A stretch of 11,936 nucleotides of DNA. Origin: Armatimonadota bacterium. Its GTDB lineage: Bacteria; Armatimonadota; Fimbriimonadia; Fimbriimonadales; Fimbriimonadaceae. Under the pieces are notes generated by a model, which searched no databases, was not told the DNA's origin, and saw only the letters and a list, made by a program, of their open reading frames with translations. Positions 1 to 6,047 of this stretch are shown here, piece after piece (the stretch's first letter is position 1; each line of letters begins with the position of its first letter). The translations under genes and the position numbers were made by a program. Location of the stretch: positions 1-11,936 of the forward strand of contig JAFAFM010000176.1 in assembly GCA_023423495.1 (NCBI GenBank). Direction: 5' to 3'.

Positions 1-1
1 C

Positions 2-178
2 CTCACCATCCTGGCCGAAGTGAACGTAGTTCGCCGTTCCTCTCGCCGACTCGTTGCTTCACTCCTTTCGAGCTACCAGTGCTTCTATCAGCGCTCAGGC
101 TCGCCGGTTTGGCACTACGACGCGAAGAAGCTCGATCAGGGCTTTGACAAGACGAAGCGAAAGTTCGTCAAGAAGTAA
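2..178 (+). CDS. C-terminal fragment of an unrecognised protein
   Basis: An open frame runs in from the left edge (first full codon at 2) and stops with TAA at 176-178, leaving about 58 residues. I do not recognise the family. The visible tail carries an Arg-rich stretch (VVRRSSRRLV), a mixed aromatic segment (SYQCFYQRSGSPVWHYD) and a very basic end (DKTKRKFVKK). There is no obvious membrane segment. It lies on the same strand as rpsT, 71 nt upstream, with a GC-rich hairpin between them, so it probably ends its own transcription unit. The frame choice rests on length to the edge and protein-like composition. The competing frame starting at 54 runs into rpsT and looks like a shadow. Confidence 0.45.
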   Translation, partial: LTILAEVNVVRRSSRRLVASLLSSYQCFYQRSGSPVWHYDAKKLDQGFDKTKRKFVKK

Positions 179-190
179 TCAAGCATTAGC

Positions 191-216
191 GGGCGCGGGA
201 CGTTGTCCTGCGCTCC
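191..216 (+). terminator. GC-rich hairpin between the upstream gene and rpsT
   Basis: Bases 191-201 can pair with 205-216 to give about 11 base pairs with one G-T wobble (197/209) and one bulged T (214), closed by a 3-nt loop (202-204). No T-run follows, so it is not a textbook intrinsic terminator. It may end the upstream gene. If transcription of rpsT starts further upstream, it could instead be a leader structure of rpsT; S20 synthesis is known to be autoregulated in E. coli, but nothing here proves that. Confidence 0.4.
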
Positions 217-229
217 CGATTCACACGGG

Positions 230-235
230 TATACT
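230..235 (+). promoter_or_regulatory. Possible -10 element (TATACT) just upstream of rpsT
   Basis: TATACT matches five of six bases of a sigma70-type -10 box and lies 14 nt ahead of the rpsT ATG. No good -35 is seen at the usual distance; TTGTCC at 203-208 is too far (21-nt spacer). If it is used, the rpsT mRNA would have a leader of only about 8 nt, which would agree with the lack of a Shine-Dalgarno sequence. Confidence 0.25.
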
Positions 236-249
236 CGTGAACTCTATCC

Positions 250-519
250 ATGGCAAATAAGAAATCATCCAAGAAGGACCTGCGCAGAACAGCCAAGCGA
301 ACCGTCCGAAACAAGGGCGTGAAGACAGCGCTGAAGACCTACGTGAAGAAGGTCAAGCAAGCTGACGGCGAAACCGTAGCCGAAAACTTGGTCATCGCAA
401 CCAAGGCGCTTGACAAGGCTGCCCAGCGAGGCATCATTCACAAGAATGCGGCCGCTAGACGAAAGTCTCGAGCAGCAAAAGCGGCCAATAAGGTCGCTGC
501 CGAAGCCGCCGCCAAGTAA
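250..519 (+). CDS. rpsT: 30S ribosomal protein S20
   Basis: An 89-residue, strongly basic, Ala/Lys-rich protein that opens MANKKSSKKDLRRTAKR, typical of bacterial S20, which binds 16S rRNA in the lower body of the 30S subunit. Family hallmarks are the N-terminal Lys/Arg helix, the central TALKTYVKKV segment and the GIIHKNAAARRKSR motif near residues 61-74. An in-frame TGA at 238-240 excludes a longer protein, so ATG 250 is the first possible start. There is no recognisable Shine-Dalgarno sequence upstream. The length matches the family (about 85-90 residues). It stands alone, with hairpins before and after it, and is convergent with the FKBP genes. Confidence 0.97.
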   Translation: MANKKSSKKDLRRTAKRTVRNKGVKTALKTYVKKVKQADGETVAENLVIATKALDKAAQRGIIHKNAAARRKSRAAKAANKVAAEAAAK

Positions 520-532
520 GTCACAAATTCAG

Positions 533-566
533 AGCGGGGTCGAGCATTTTGCCCGGCCCCGCTTTG
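533..566. terminator. Terminator-like hairpin between convergent rpsT and FKBP gene
   Basis: Bases 533-542 (AGCGGGGTCG) pair with 554-563 (CGGCCCCGCT), a 10-bp stem with one wobble and an 11-nt loop, followed by only TTTG-like sequence on the plus strand. It lies 13 nt after the rpsT stop and 15 nt past the end of the minus-strand FKBP gene. A shared bidirectional terminator is the likely role, although the T-tracts are poor on both sides. Confidence 0.6.
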
Positions 567-578
567 TCGTGTGTTAGC

Positions 579-899
579 CTACTTGATGGAGACTAGCTCG
601 ACTTCGAACACCAGCGTAGCATTCGGGGGAATAACTCCACCGGCTCCACGTGCACCGTAGCCAAACTCCGGCGAAATGGTGGCCTTTCGCTTTCCGCCGG
701 GCTTCATGCCAAGCACCATCATGTCGAACCCCTGGATTACCTGGCCGGCGCCAAGTTTAAAGGAAAAGGTGCTGTTCCGATCATAGCTGCTATCGAACTG
801 CTCGCCAGTCGGGAAGGTTCCTCGATAGTGCATCTCAACCGTGTCGCCGTGCTTTGCTTCCGGACCTTCGCCCGCTTCAATCTCTTCGATTTCGATCAT
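579..899 (-). CDS. FKBP-type peptidyl-prolyl cis-trans isomerase, single domain, cytosolic
   Basis: A 106-residue protein that is a complete minimal FKBP fold and aligns almost residue for residue with human FKBP12 (offset of one). Pocket residues visible are Y25, F35-D36, R41, F45, V54-I55, Y81, I90 and F98. The Trp at the pocket floor of FKBP12 (W59) is Phe here (F58), and H87 is replaced by Ala. There is no signal peptide, so it should act in the cytoplasm as a proline isomerase or folding helper. Its ATG overlaps the TGA of the upstream two-domain FKBP (ATGA at 896-899), and a GGAG lies 5 nt before the start. It is the last gene of the minus-strand run that begins with the MetH-like gene. 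Confidence 0.93.
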   Translation of the reverse strand: MIEIEEIEAGEGPEAKHGDTVEMHYRGTFPTGEQFDSSYDRNSTFSFKLGAGQVIQGFDMMVLGMKPGGKRKATISPEFGYGARGAGGVIPPNATLVFEVELVSIK

Positions 900-1606
900 T
901 TGATCTCCGTTGGTGAAGCAAGCTTTACCATTTCGATCTTGAAGATGAGGGTTTGGTTGGGTTGGATAATTGGCGGTCGTCCTTGCGCGCCGTAGCCAAA
1001 CTCGGAAGGGACCGTGACCTTTCGAATTTCACCCTGCTTCATTCCGATGACCCCAGCGGTAAAGCCCTTTATCAGCCCGGTCCGCCCCAGCACAACTTGG
1101 AAGGTCTGCTTGCGATCGTAGCTGCTATCGATCTTCTTAGCCTCTGTATCGGTGAGCTCGTAGTGCAGTTCACATACGTCTCCCCCCTTCGCTACAGCAT
1201 TTCCCGTCCCCTTCTTAAGGATTTCAGTTTTGATTCGGTCAATCTTAATGAGGGACACATCGAACTTCAGCGTGGCCTTTGGTGGGATGTCGTCTCCCGC
1301 TCCTTGATCGCCATAGCCGAGGTCGCTGGGTATGGTCAGCTCTCGCTTTCCACCCGCTTTCATGCCGGTCATCCCCTGGTCCCAGCCCTTGATTACCTGT
1401 CCAGCGCCAAGAATGAATTGAAAGGGAGCTTTGCCAACGGAAGTGTCAAATTGCTTGCCATCGGTGAGCTTGCCGGTGTAGTCGACAGTTAGGATGTCAC
1501 CAGCCTGCGCTGCAGGTCCCTTGCCCTCCACGACATCCTTGATCTCTAACTTGCCGGGAGTTTGTAGGAAAATGACCGCGATTGCGGCGGTCAAGAGGGT
1601 TTTCAT
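896..1606 (-). CDS. Exported tandem-domain FKBP-type peptidyl-prolyl isomerase
   Basis: A 236-residue protein with a short N-terminal hydrophobic segment (residues 3-14, preceded by Lys2) that looks like a signal peptide, followed by two FKBP domains at about 20-122 and 125-229. Domain 1 has a near-complete pocket: Y43, F53-D54, F64, V71-I72, W75, Y98, IPP 107-109 and F115. Domain 2 keeps Y149, D160, F169, I179 and Y205, but has I159 where Phe is usual, F182 for Trp, and IIQPNQ in place of the usual IPPNA, so its activity or ligand may differ. It is probably periplasmic or surface-located and helps fold exported proteins. The start lies 24 nt after the MetH-like stop, with no clear Shine-Dalgarno, which suggests co-transcription. 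No lipobox is seen. Confidence 0.9.
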   Translation of the reverse strand: MKTLLTAAIAVIFLQTPGKLEIKDVVEGKGPAAQAGDILTVDYTGKLTDGKQFDTSVGKAPFQFILGAGQVIKGWDQGMTGMKAGGKRELTIPSDLGYGDQGAGDDIPPKATLKFDVSLIKIDRIKTEILKKGTGNAVAKGGDVCELHYELTDTEAKKIDSSYDRKQTFQVVLGRTGLIKGFTAGVIGMKQGEIRKVTVPSEFGYGAQGRPPIIQPNQTLIFKIEMVKLASPTEIK

Positions 1607-1630
1607 AAGCGAAGGATACCAGTGATGCGA

Positions 1631-3565
1631 TTAGGCTGCAGCAAACTTCCGGTTGTCGAACACGAGGTCCGTGGCAATTTTCCAGACCTCCGGATCAATT
1701 CGGTTTTCGGGCAGAATCTTGCTGAAGTGGACAATCGCACTGGTCAAGCCGACATCACGGCAGTAGTGCAAGAATGCCGAGTTCAAGATTTGACGGGCAG
1801 CCGGTTTTAACCCAAAGCTGATATTCGAAACGCCAAGAATCGAGTTGACCCTTGGATGGCGCCGTTGAATTTCTGAGATCGCCTCAATGGTCTCGACACC
1901 CGCCCGCCTGAACTCCTCGTCGCCCGACCCCAGAGTGAAAGTAAGGCAATCCAAGAACACGTCGTGGTCGGCGAGTCCGTATTCTCGGGTCCGAGCTAAG
2001 ATCCGCTCGGCGATTTCGACTTTCTTCGCTGCGGTCTTCGCCATTCCTTGCTCGTCGATAGTCAATGCAACCACGCCCGCTCCGTACGTTTGACAAAGCT
2101 TAAGAACCTTCTCCGTCCGGGCTTCTCCGTCCTCGAAGTTGATCGAGTTGATGATCGGTTTCCCGGCGACGCACTTGAGCGCGGCCTCTACGACCGGCAC
2201 CTCCGTTGAGTCGATCATTATTGGAGCTTGGATATGTCGGTTGTAATAGCCAAGTAGGGTGGTCATGTCCCGGACCTCATCCCGACCGACGTAGGCCGTG
2301 CAGCCATCTAGCACGTGGGATCCCTCGCCTTCTAATTCACGCGCAAGCTCTGTCAGCCCCTCCCAATTCTCAGCGGCCAGCATCTCACGGAAGGCTTTCG
2401 AGCCATTGGCGTTGGTCTTTTCCCCCACGATGAGGTAACTGGCGTCTTGCTTGTACGGGACGAACTGGTACAGCGATGAGCAGCCTACAAGGTTCAAACC
2501 CTCGGCCTGCTTATCTGACTGAATGCGGAAGTCGAAGCCCGGATACAGATTTCGGACCTTCTGCCAATGGGCATTAACGCTGTGAGACCTGCCACCGACG
2601 GCCGCCGCAACTGCTTTAATATGGTCCGGAGTGGTGCCACAGCACCCGCCCGCTAGGGCGACGCCATGATCGCGGACAAATCGCTCGTGGTGGTGAGCCA
2701 ATTCGTCAGGAGTTAGCTTGTACATTGCTTGGCCACCTTCCATCACCGGCAGTCCGGCGTTGGGTTGCACGCTCAGCGGCCGGGTTGAATTGTCACCAAG
2801 GAAGCGCACGTGGGGCGCCATCTCGACGGGGCCGGTCGCGCAGTTGATTCCGATGGCTTTGACGGCAGGGAAGGACTCGAGCATGTTCAAGGCTGCGCCG
2901 ATGTCGCTGCCCAAAAGCATGGTGCCCGTCTGCTCGATGGTGATTTGGACAAAGAGAGGCACCGTGCGCCCTGTCTCCGCCATTGCCCGTTGGGCCCCAA
3001 TGATGGTTGCCTTAACCATCAAAAGGTCTTGCAGGGTCTCAAGTAAGAGTGCATCAACATTCTCCTCGAGAGCGCCTCGAAAGGCATTGGAGTAGGTTTG
3101 CTCAAGTTCATCGAACGTGCATTGCCCCAGGCTTACGAGCTTCGTGCCTGGACCAATGGCTCCGACTACAAATTTGTCTCCGCCCACGCGGTTTCGGGCA
3201 TTGACCGCCAACCGCGCGGCTTGCTTGCCAATTTCGTAGTCAAGGTCCTCGATGCCGTACTCCGCCAAGACGATCGAAGTACAGCCGAACATATTGGTCT
3301 CCACTAGGTCAGAGCCAGCTTGGTAATACCTAGTGTGTATGTCCTCGATGAGGTCAGGCCGCGTAAAGACCAGCAGCTCATTACATCCGTCCAAGCTCTT
3401 GCCATCCAACCTCTGGGCGACCTGTCGAACCTTGGGTGGCAGGCTCGGATCGTCTTGCAGGACAAAGTCTTGGGCAGTAAGATTTGCCGCTTGGATTTGC
3501 GTACCCATCGCGCCATCCCAAACCAAAACCTGCTCGCCAAGCTTGTCCAAAAGTGGAGACTGCAT
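1631..3565 (-). CDS. metH: MetH-like methionine synthase: homocysteine and methyl-folate modules only
   Basis: A 644-residue protein matching the first half of cobalamin-dependent methionine synthase. Residues about 5-325 are the homocysteine-binding barrel, with zinc ligands C242 (GINCATGP) and C308-C309 (GGCCGTTPDH). Residues about 375-640 are the methyltetrahydrofolate barrel (GEKTNANGSKAF 381-392, LDGCTAYVGRDE 419-430, IDSTEVP 451-457, GVSNISFG 578-585). The YVGRD wording is like actinobacterial and Deinococcus MetH rather than the E. coli form. The frame stops with VFDNRKFAAA where full MetH (about 1,200 residues) would continue into the cobalamin cap, cobalamin-binding and reactivation domains. 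Neither these nor their remains follow; an FKBP gene starts 24 nt later. It may work with a separate cobalamin protein elsewhere. A GGAG lies 15 nt before the ATG, further than usual. Confidence 0.88.
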   Translation of the reverse strand: MQSPLLDKLGEQVLVWDGAMGTQIQAANLTAQDFVLQDDPSLPPKVRQVAQRLDGKSLDGCNELLVFTRPDLIEDIHTRYYQAGSDLVETNMFGCTSIVLAEYGIEDLDYEIGKQAARLAVNARNRVGGDKFVVGAIGPGTKLVSLGQCTFDELEQTYSNAFRGALEENVDALLLETLQDLLMVKATIIGAQRAMAETGRTVPLFVQITIEQTGTMLLGSDIGAALNMLESFPAVKAIGINCATGPVEMAPHVRFLGDNSTRPLSVQPNAGLPVMEGGQAMYKLTPDELAHHHERFVRDHGVALAGGCCGTTPDHIKAVAAAVGGRSHSVNAHWQKVRNLYPGFDFRIQSDKQAEGLNLVGCSSLYQFVPYKQDASYLIVGEKTNANGSKAFREMLAAENWEGLTELARELEGEGSHVLDGCTAYVGRDEVRDMTTLLGYYNRHIQAPIMIDSTEVPVVEAALKCVAGKPIINSINFEDGEARTEKVLKLCQTYGAGVVALTIDEQGMAKTAAKKVEIAERILARTREYGLADHDVFLDCLTFTLGSGDEEFRRAGVETIEAISEIQRRHPRVNSILGVSNISFGLKPAARQILNSAFLHYCRDVGLTSAIVHFSKILPENRIDPEVWKIATDLVFDNRKFAAA

Positions 3566-3627
3566 ACGCTGATTATGGTTCTCCGGCCGTATATGCGGCA
3601 GGCAAGTAGCCCTTCACCCCGGTTTCC

Positions 3628-3810
3628 TTAGCCTGAAGTGGCAAATGGCGGAAGAAATGCTGGTAAATGTGCCGCCAGTAGGAAAACCTGCTTTGACGCA
3701 GCCAGGTAATTCATCCGGGCAAAGGTCGACAAGATGTGCTGAAAACATAGATGCGGCCGATCGTAGGCCGCAACGTTAAACGGAATGTACACATTCGTGA
3801 TCGTTGCCAT
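3628..3810 (-). CDS. Possible small protein of 60 residues, unrecognised
   Basis: A 60-codon frame beginning MATITNVYIPFNV with a strong Shine-Dalgarno GGAGG at 3819-3823, 8 nt before the ATG. That is better than the ribosome sites of most genes in the window. The product is fairly hydrophobic towards its end (NYLAASKQVFLLAAHLPAFLPPF, residues 34-56), which could be one membrane helix broken by prolines. It ends 62 nt before the MetH-like gene on the same strand, so it may be the first gene of that unit or a leader peptide for it. I recognise no family. A 7-bp GC-rich inverted repeat (3752-3758 with 3766-3772) falls inside it. The frame stays open further upstream to 3999, but that part has no ribosome site and crosses the hairpin at 3894-3920. 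Confidence 0.4.
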   Translation of the reverse strand: MATITNVYIPFNVAAYDRPHLCFQHILSTFARMNYLAASKQVFLLAAHLPAFLPPFATSG

Positions 3811-3893
3811 CTCCCTTGCCTCCGCCGTAGGAGCATGGGGGTTGCTAAAGGAGGCGCTGCGAACGTAGCAGTGACGACTTCGGCAAACAAATA

Positions 3894-3928
3894 GGGCCCG
3901 GGATGATAAATCTCGGGCCCTTCGTTTT
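3894..3928 (+). terminator. Strong terminator- or attenuator-like hairpin before the ABC exporter
   Basis: Bases 3894-3903 (GGGCCCGGGA) pair with 3911-3920 (TCTCGGGCCC), 10 bp with one wobble and a 7-nt loop, followed on the plus strand by TTCGTTTT. This is the best intrinsic-terminator shape in the window. It sits only 14 nt before the ABC exporter start, with no plus-strand gene upstream for it to end. It may therefore be an attenuator in the exporter leader, the end of a small RNA, or a stop for stray antisense transcription from the metH leader. Confidence 0.6.
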
Positions 3929-3942
3929 GCACGCCCTTTTGA

Positions 3943-5820
3943 TTGCGGGTAAACATAAACAACTTGCGCTCGTTTCGCCGGACACTCGCATTTCTGCACC
4001 CATACCGGGCGAGGGTCATTGTCGCAATTTGTCTCACCCTATTCGTTACCCTTTTGCAGATTGTTCCGCCGCGCCTGTTTCAGGTGACGATCGACTACGG
4101 AATTAAGCCAACGCTGGACGCTCGCGCGGAGCTATCGAAAGTTGAGCATGCTCCAGTTTCGAATGCATATGCCGACCGGGCGGCTGAAATCGCGCGTTGG
4201 AGAGCAGAAGCGAACAACCGGGCAAGTCAAGCCGAGAGCGTCATTATTTGGACCGCGATCGCTCTGGTCGGTGTCATTGTCCTCCGGAACGCCATGAGCT
4301 TCGCCAACAGCTATACGTTGACGTGGATCGGGCATCGCTTCGTGTTTGACTTGCTCTTCGCCACCTGGAAACACCTTCAGAGGCTATCGCTCGCGTTTCA
4401 CAACCAAACCCAGACGGGCAAGATCATGGCCAGGGTTACCGGCGATATCGAACTAATTCAAGGGCTCATCCAAGGTCAATTGGTGACTTTCATCAGCGAC
4501 ATCGTGACGCTCGTGGCGGTCATTGGGATGCTGTTCTTCCTGGAATGGCGGATCGCCTTGATGATTCTCGGCCTAATTCCGTTCTACGTAGTCAGCTACC
4601 TCACGTTCCTTCGATACATCCGCGAAGTCAGTCAAGAGCAGCGACGCCTGTGGGATGAAATGCTTGGCAAATTAGCTGAGAAGATCGCGGGAATCGGCGT
4701 GGTCAAGGCGTTTGTGAAAGAAGACTACGAAACCAGGAACTTCATGGGCTCCGTGCGCGCAAAGTTCAACGTTGATATGCGCCAAGTTCATCTGAACCGC
4801 CGGCTAGGGCTGGTATCCGGTGTGATTTCGGCTCTCGGTACTGGGCTGGTATACGCCTACGGCGGCTCGCTAGTCCAGCAAGGCATGCTCACGACAGGCG
4901 TTCTTGTCGCTCTCACCTTTTACATTGGATTCGTCTTCAACCCGGCGGTTCGGGTCGTCGACTTCAACACATCGCTTCAATGGGCCCTTGCGGCAATGGA
5001 CCGGGTATTTCAGACGCTGGATACCCGGCCCGATATCGAGGATAAGCCAGACGCTCCCTCCCTTCCCGCAAATATCCGGGGTGACGTCGAATTTGATAGC
5101 GTCACCTTCGAGTACGTCGACGGTAAGCCCGCAATTTCCGATGTCTCACTTCATGTGAAACCGGGGGAAATCGTGGCGCTGGTGGGTCACAGCGGTGCCG
5201 GCAAGAGCACCTTGATGAACTTGCTGATGCGGTTCTACGACCCGACATCAGGCTCCATCCGAATCGATGGCTTTGATCTGCGAGACGTGCGGCTGGAGAC
5301 GGTTCGGCGAAAGGTGGCGATGGTCGCACAGGAAAACGTTCTGTTCAGCGTTTCCATTTTGGAAAACGTGAAATATGGCAATCCGCAAGCCTCAGATGAA
5401 GCCGCCATTTCCGCGTGTAAGACAGCCGATCTCCATGATTTCATTTCAGAGTTGCCCGACGGCTATGAAACCATGATCGGCGAAGATGGGATCAAGCTCA
5501 GCGGGGGTCAAAAGCAGCGTCTCGCTCTAGCCCGGGCCATCCTGACCGATCCCGCGATTCTCATTCTCGATGACGTAACTTCCGCTTTGGATGGGGAAAC
5601 CGAAGCGCGCGTCCAAGAAGCCTTGGATCGAGTGATGAAGGGTAGGACGACGTTCATTATCGCGCACCGGCTCTCTTCTGTCGTGAATGCGGACCGCATC
5701 TACGTGATCGAAGGCGGACAAGTGGTTGACAATGGCACCCACGCTGATCTGGTTGCCACGCCGGGAATTTATCGCGAGATCTACAACGAACAATTTAAGA
5801 GCGCACTGAAGACCTCTTAG
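3943..5820 (+). CDS. ABC exporter half-transporter (membrane domain fused to ATPase)
   Basis: A 625-residue type I exporter subunit. Six membrane helices lie at about 22-44, 99-118, 176-199, 203-222, 287-311 and 316-335. The ATPase has Walker A GHSGAGKS (415-422), Q-loop Gln463, signature LSGGQ (519-523), Walker B ILILD (539-543), D-loop SALD (547-550) and H-loop His575. The residue after Walker B is Asp544 (LDDVTSALD) where catalytic Glu is usual, as in the degenerate half of heterodimeric exporters. An unusually long polar stretch (about 54-98, ANRA-like and charged) separates helices 1 and 2. TGA at 3940-3942 bars a longer frame. The start is TTG 3943, or possibly TTG 3964; neither has a good Shine-Dalgarno and no ATG is near. 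Substrate cannot be told; lipid or drug exporters share this layout. No partner subunit lies next to it. Confidence 0.9.
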   Translation: MRVNINNLRSFRRTLAFLHPYRARVIVAICLTLFVTLLQIVPPRLFQVTIDYGIKPTLDARAELSKVEHAPVSNAYADRAAEIARWRAEANNRASQAESVIIWTAIALVGVIVLRNAMSFANSYTLTWIGHRFVFDLLFATWKHLQRLSLAFHNQTQTGKIMARVTGDIELIQGLIQGQLVTFISDIVTLVAVIGMLFFLEWRIALMILGLIPFYVVSYLTFLRYIREVSQEQRRLWDEMLGKLAEKIAGIGVVKAFVKEDYETRNFMGSVRAKFNVDMRQVHLNRRLGLVSGVISALGTGLVYAYGGSLVQQGMLTTGVLVALTFYIGFVFNPAVRVVDFNTSLQWALAAMDRVFQTLDTRPDIEDKPDAPSLPANIRGDVEFDSVTFEYVDGKPAISDVSLHVKPGEIVALVGHSGAGKSTLMNLLMRFYDPTSGSIRIDGFDLRDVRLETVRRKVAMVAQENVLFSVSILENVKYGNPQASDEAAISACKTADLHDFISELPDGYETMIGEDGIKLSGGQKQRLALARAILTDPAILILDDVTSALDGETEARVQEALDRVMKGRTTFIIAHRLSSVVNADRIYVIEGGQVVDNGTHADLVATPGIYREIYNEQFKSALKTS

Positions 5821-5832
5821 ATTTTCGGGGAC

Positions 5833-5851
5833 TGACTAACCACATTAGTCA
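5833..5851. repeat. Perfect 7-bp inverted repeat after the ABC exporter
   Basis: TGACTAA at 5833-5839 and TTAGTCA at 5845-5851 form a perfect dyad around a 5-nt centre, 12 nt past the exporter stop. No T-run follows, so a terminator is doubtful; a regulator binding site is equally possible. Confidence 0.4.
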
Positions 5852-5930
5852 CGTTCGCTAGGCCGCTTAACAGCACAACATGTAGACACATGGTGCAATT
5901 ATTGGTAGACCTTCAGAGTTTTGCGTTAAA

Positions 5931-6039
5931 TTCCCAAAAAAGTGCATGGTTTTCCCACTTTTGCCCTGTATAGTTTGCCTGTAGGTTTTCCGACCAGGAC
6001 GGTCAGGCTCCTACCGGGCAGGGCGGGGTGCTCTTCCCA
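5931..6039. promoter_or_regulatory. Scattered TTCCCA (TGGGAA) hexamers ahead of mraZ, possible MraZ sites
   Basis: TTCCCA occurs exactly at 5931-5936, 5952-5957 and 6034-6039; the first two are 21 bp apart, about two helical turns. A near copy, TTCCGA, is at 5988-5993. On the other strand they read TGGGAA. MraZ of E. coli and Mycoplasma binds direct repeats with a TGGG core in front of its own operon, at roughly 10-bp spacing. The core and location agree, but the spacing does not match the close triplet known elsewhere, so this is tentative. Confidence 0.3.
5946..5974 (+). promoter_or_regulatory. Possible promoter of the dcw operon
   Basis: TATAGT at 5969-5974 matches five of six bases of a -10 box. 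The hexamer 17 nt upstream (TGGTTT, 5946-5951) is a poor -35. A TTCCCA copy lies in the spacer, where a bound repressor would block polymerase. Transcription would begin near 5981, leaving a leader of about 130 nt before mraZ. Confidence 0.3.
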
Positions 6040-6047
6040 GTTTGGAA

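Larger units (their letters stand above)
3566..3942. other. Divergent intergenic region between metH-like gene and ABC exporter
   Basis: This 377-nt stretch separates divergent genes. Besides the possible 60-residue gene and the hairpin at 3894-3928 listed separately, it holds a small hairpin at about 3856-3869 (GCTGC/GTAGC around a GAAC loop). I looked on both strands for SAM-I, SAH and cobalamin riboswitch cores and found no convincing one. No good -35/-10 pair is evident for either direction. Confidence 0.5.

Noticed and set aside
54..260. A 68-codon plus-strand frame at the left edge
   Set aside because: It overlaps the more protein-like frame ending at 178 and runs into the start of rpsT; its Ser/Arg-rich product looks like an out-of-frame read.
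953..1492. A 179-codon plus-strand frame opposite the tandem FKBP gene
   Set aside because: The minus strand encodes an unmistakable two-domain FKBP here; the plus-strand product shows no family features and is an antisense shadow.
3566..3627. Possible cobalamin riboswitch just before the MetH-like gene (minus strand has GGTGAAGGG and GGCCGGAGAACC)
   Set aside because: The pieces loosely recall riboswitch segments, but only about 35 nt separate them; a cobalamin riboswitch needs far more sequence and the B12 box does not match.
3850..3880. Possible SAH riboswitch-like string GGAGGCGCTGCGAAC on the plus strand
   Set aside because: Only the 5' part is similar; the required pairing partners and 3' conserved part are absent, and it is on the wrong strand for the MetH-like gene.
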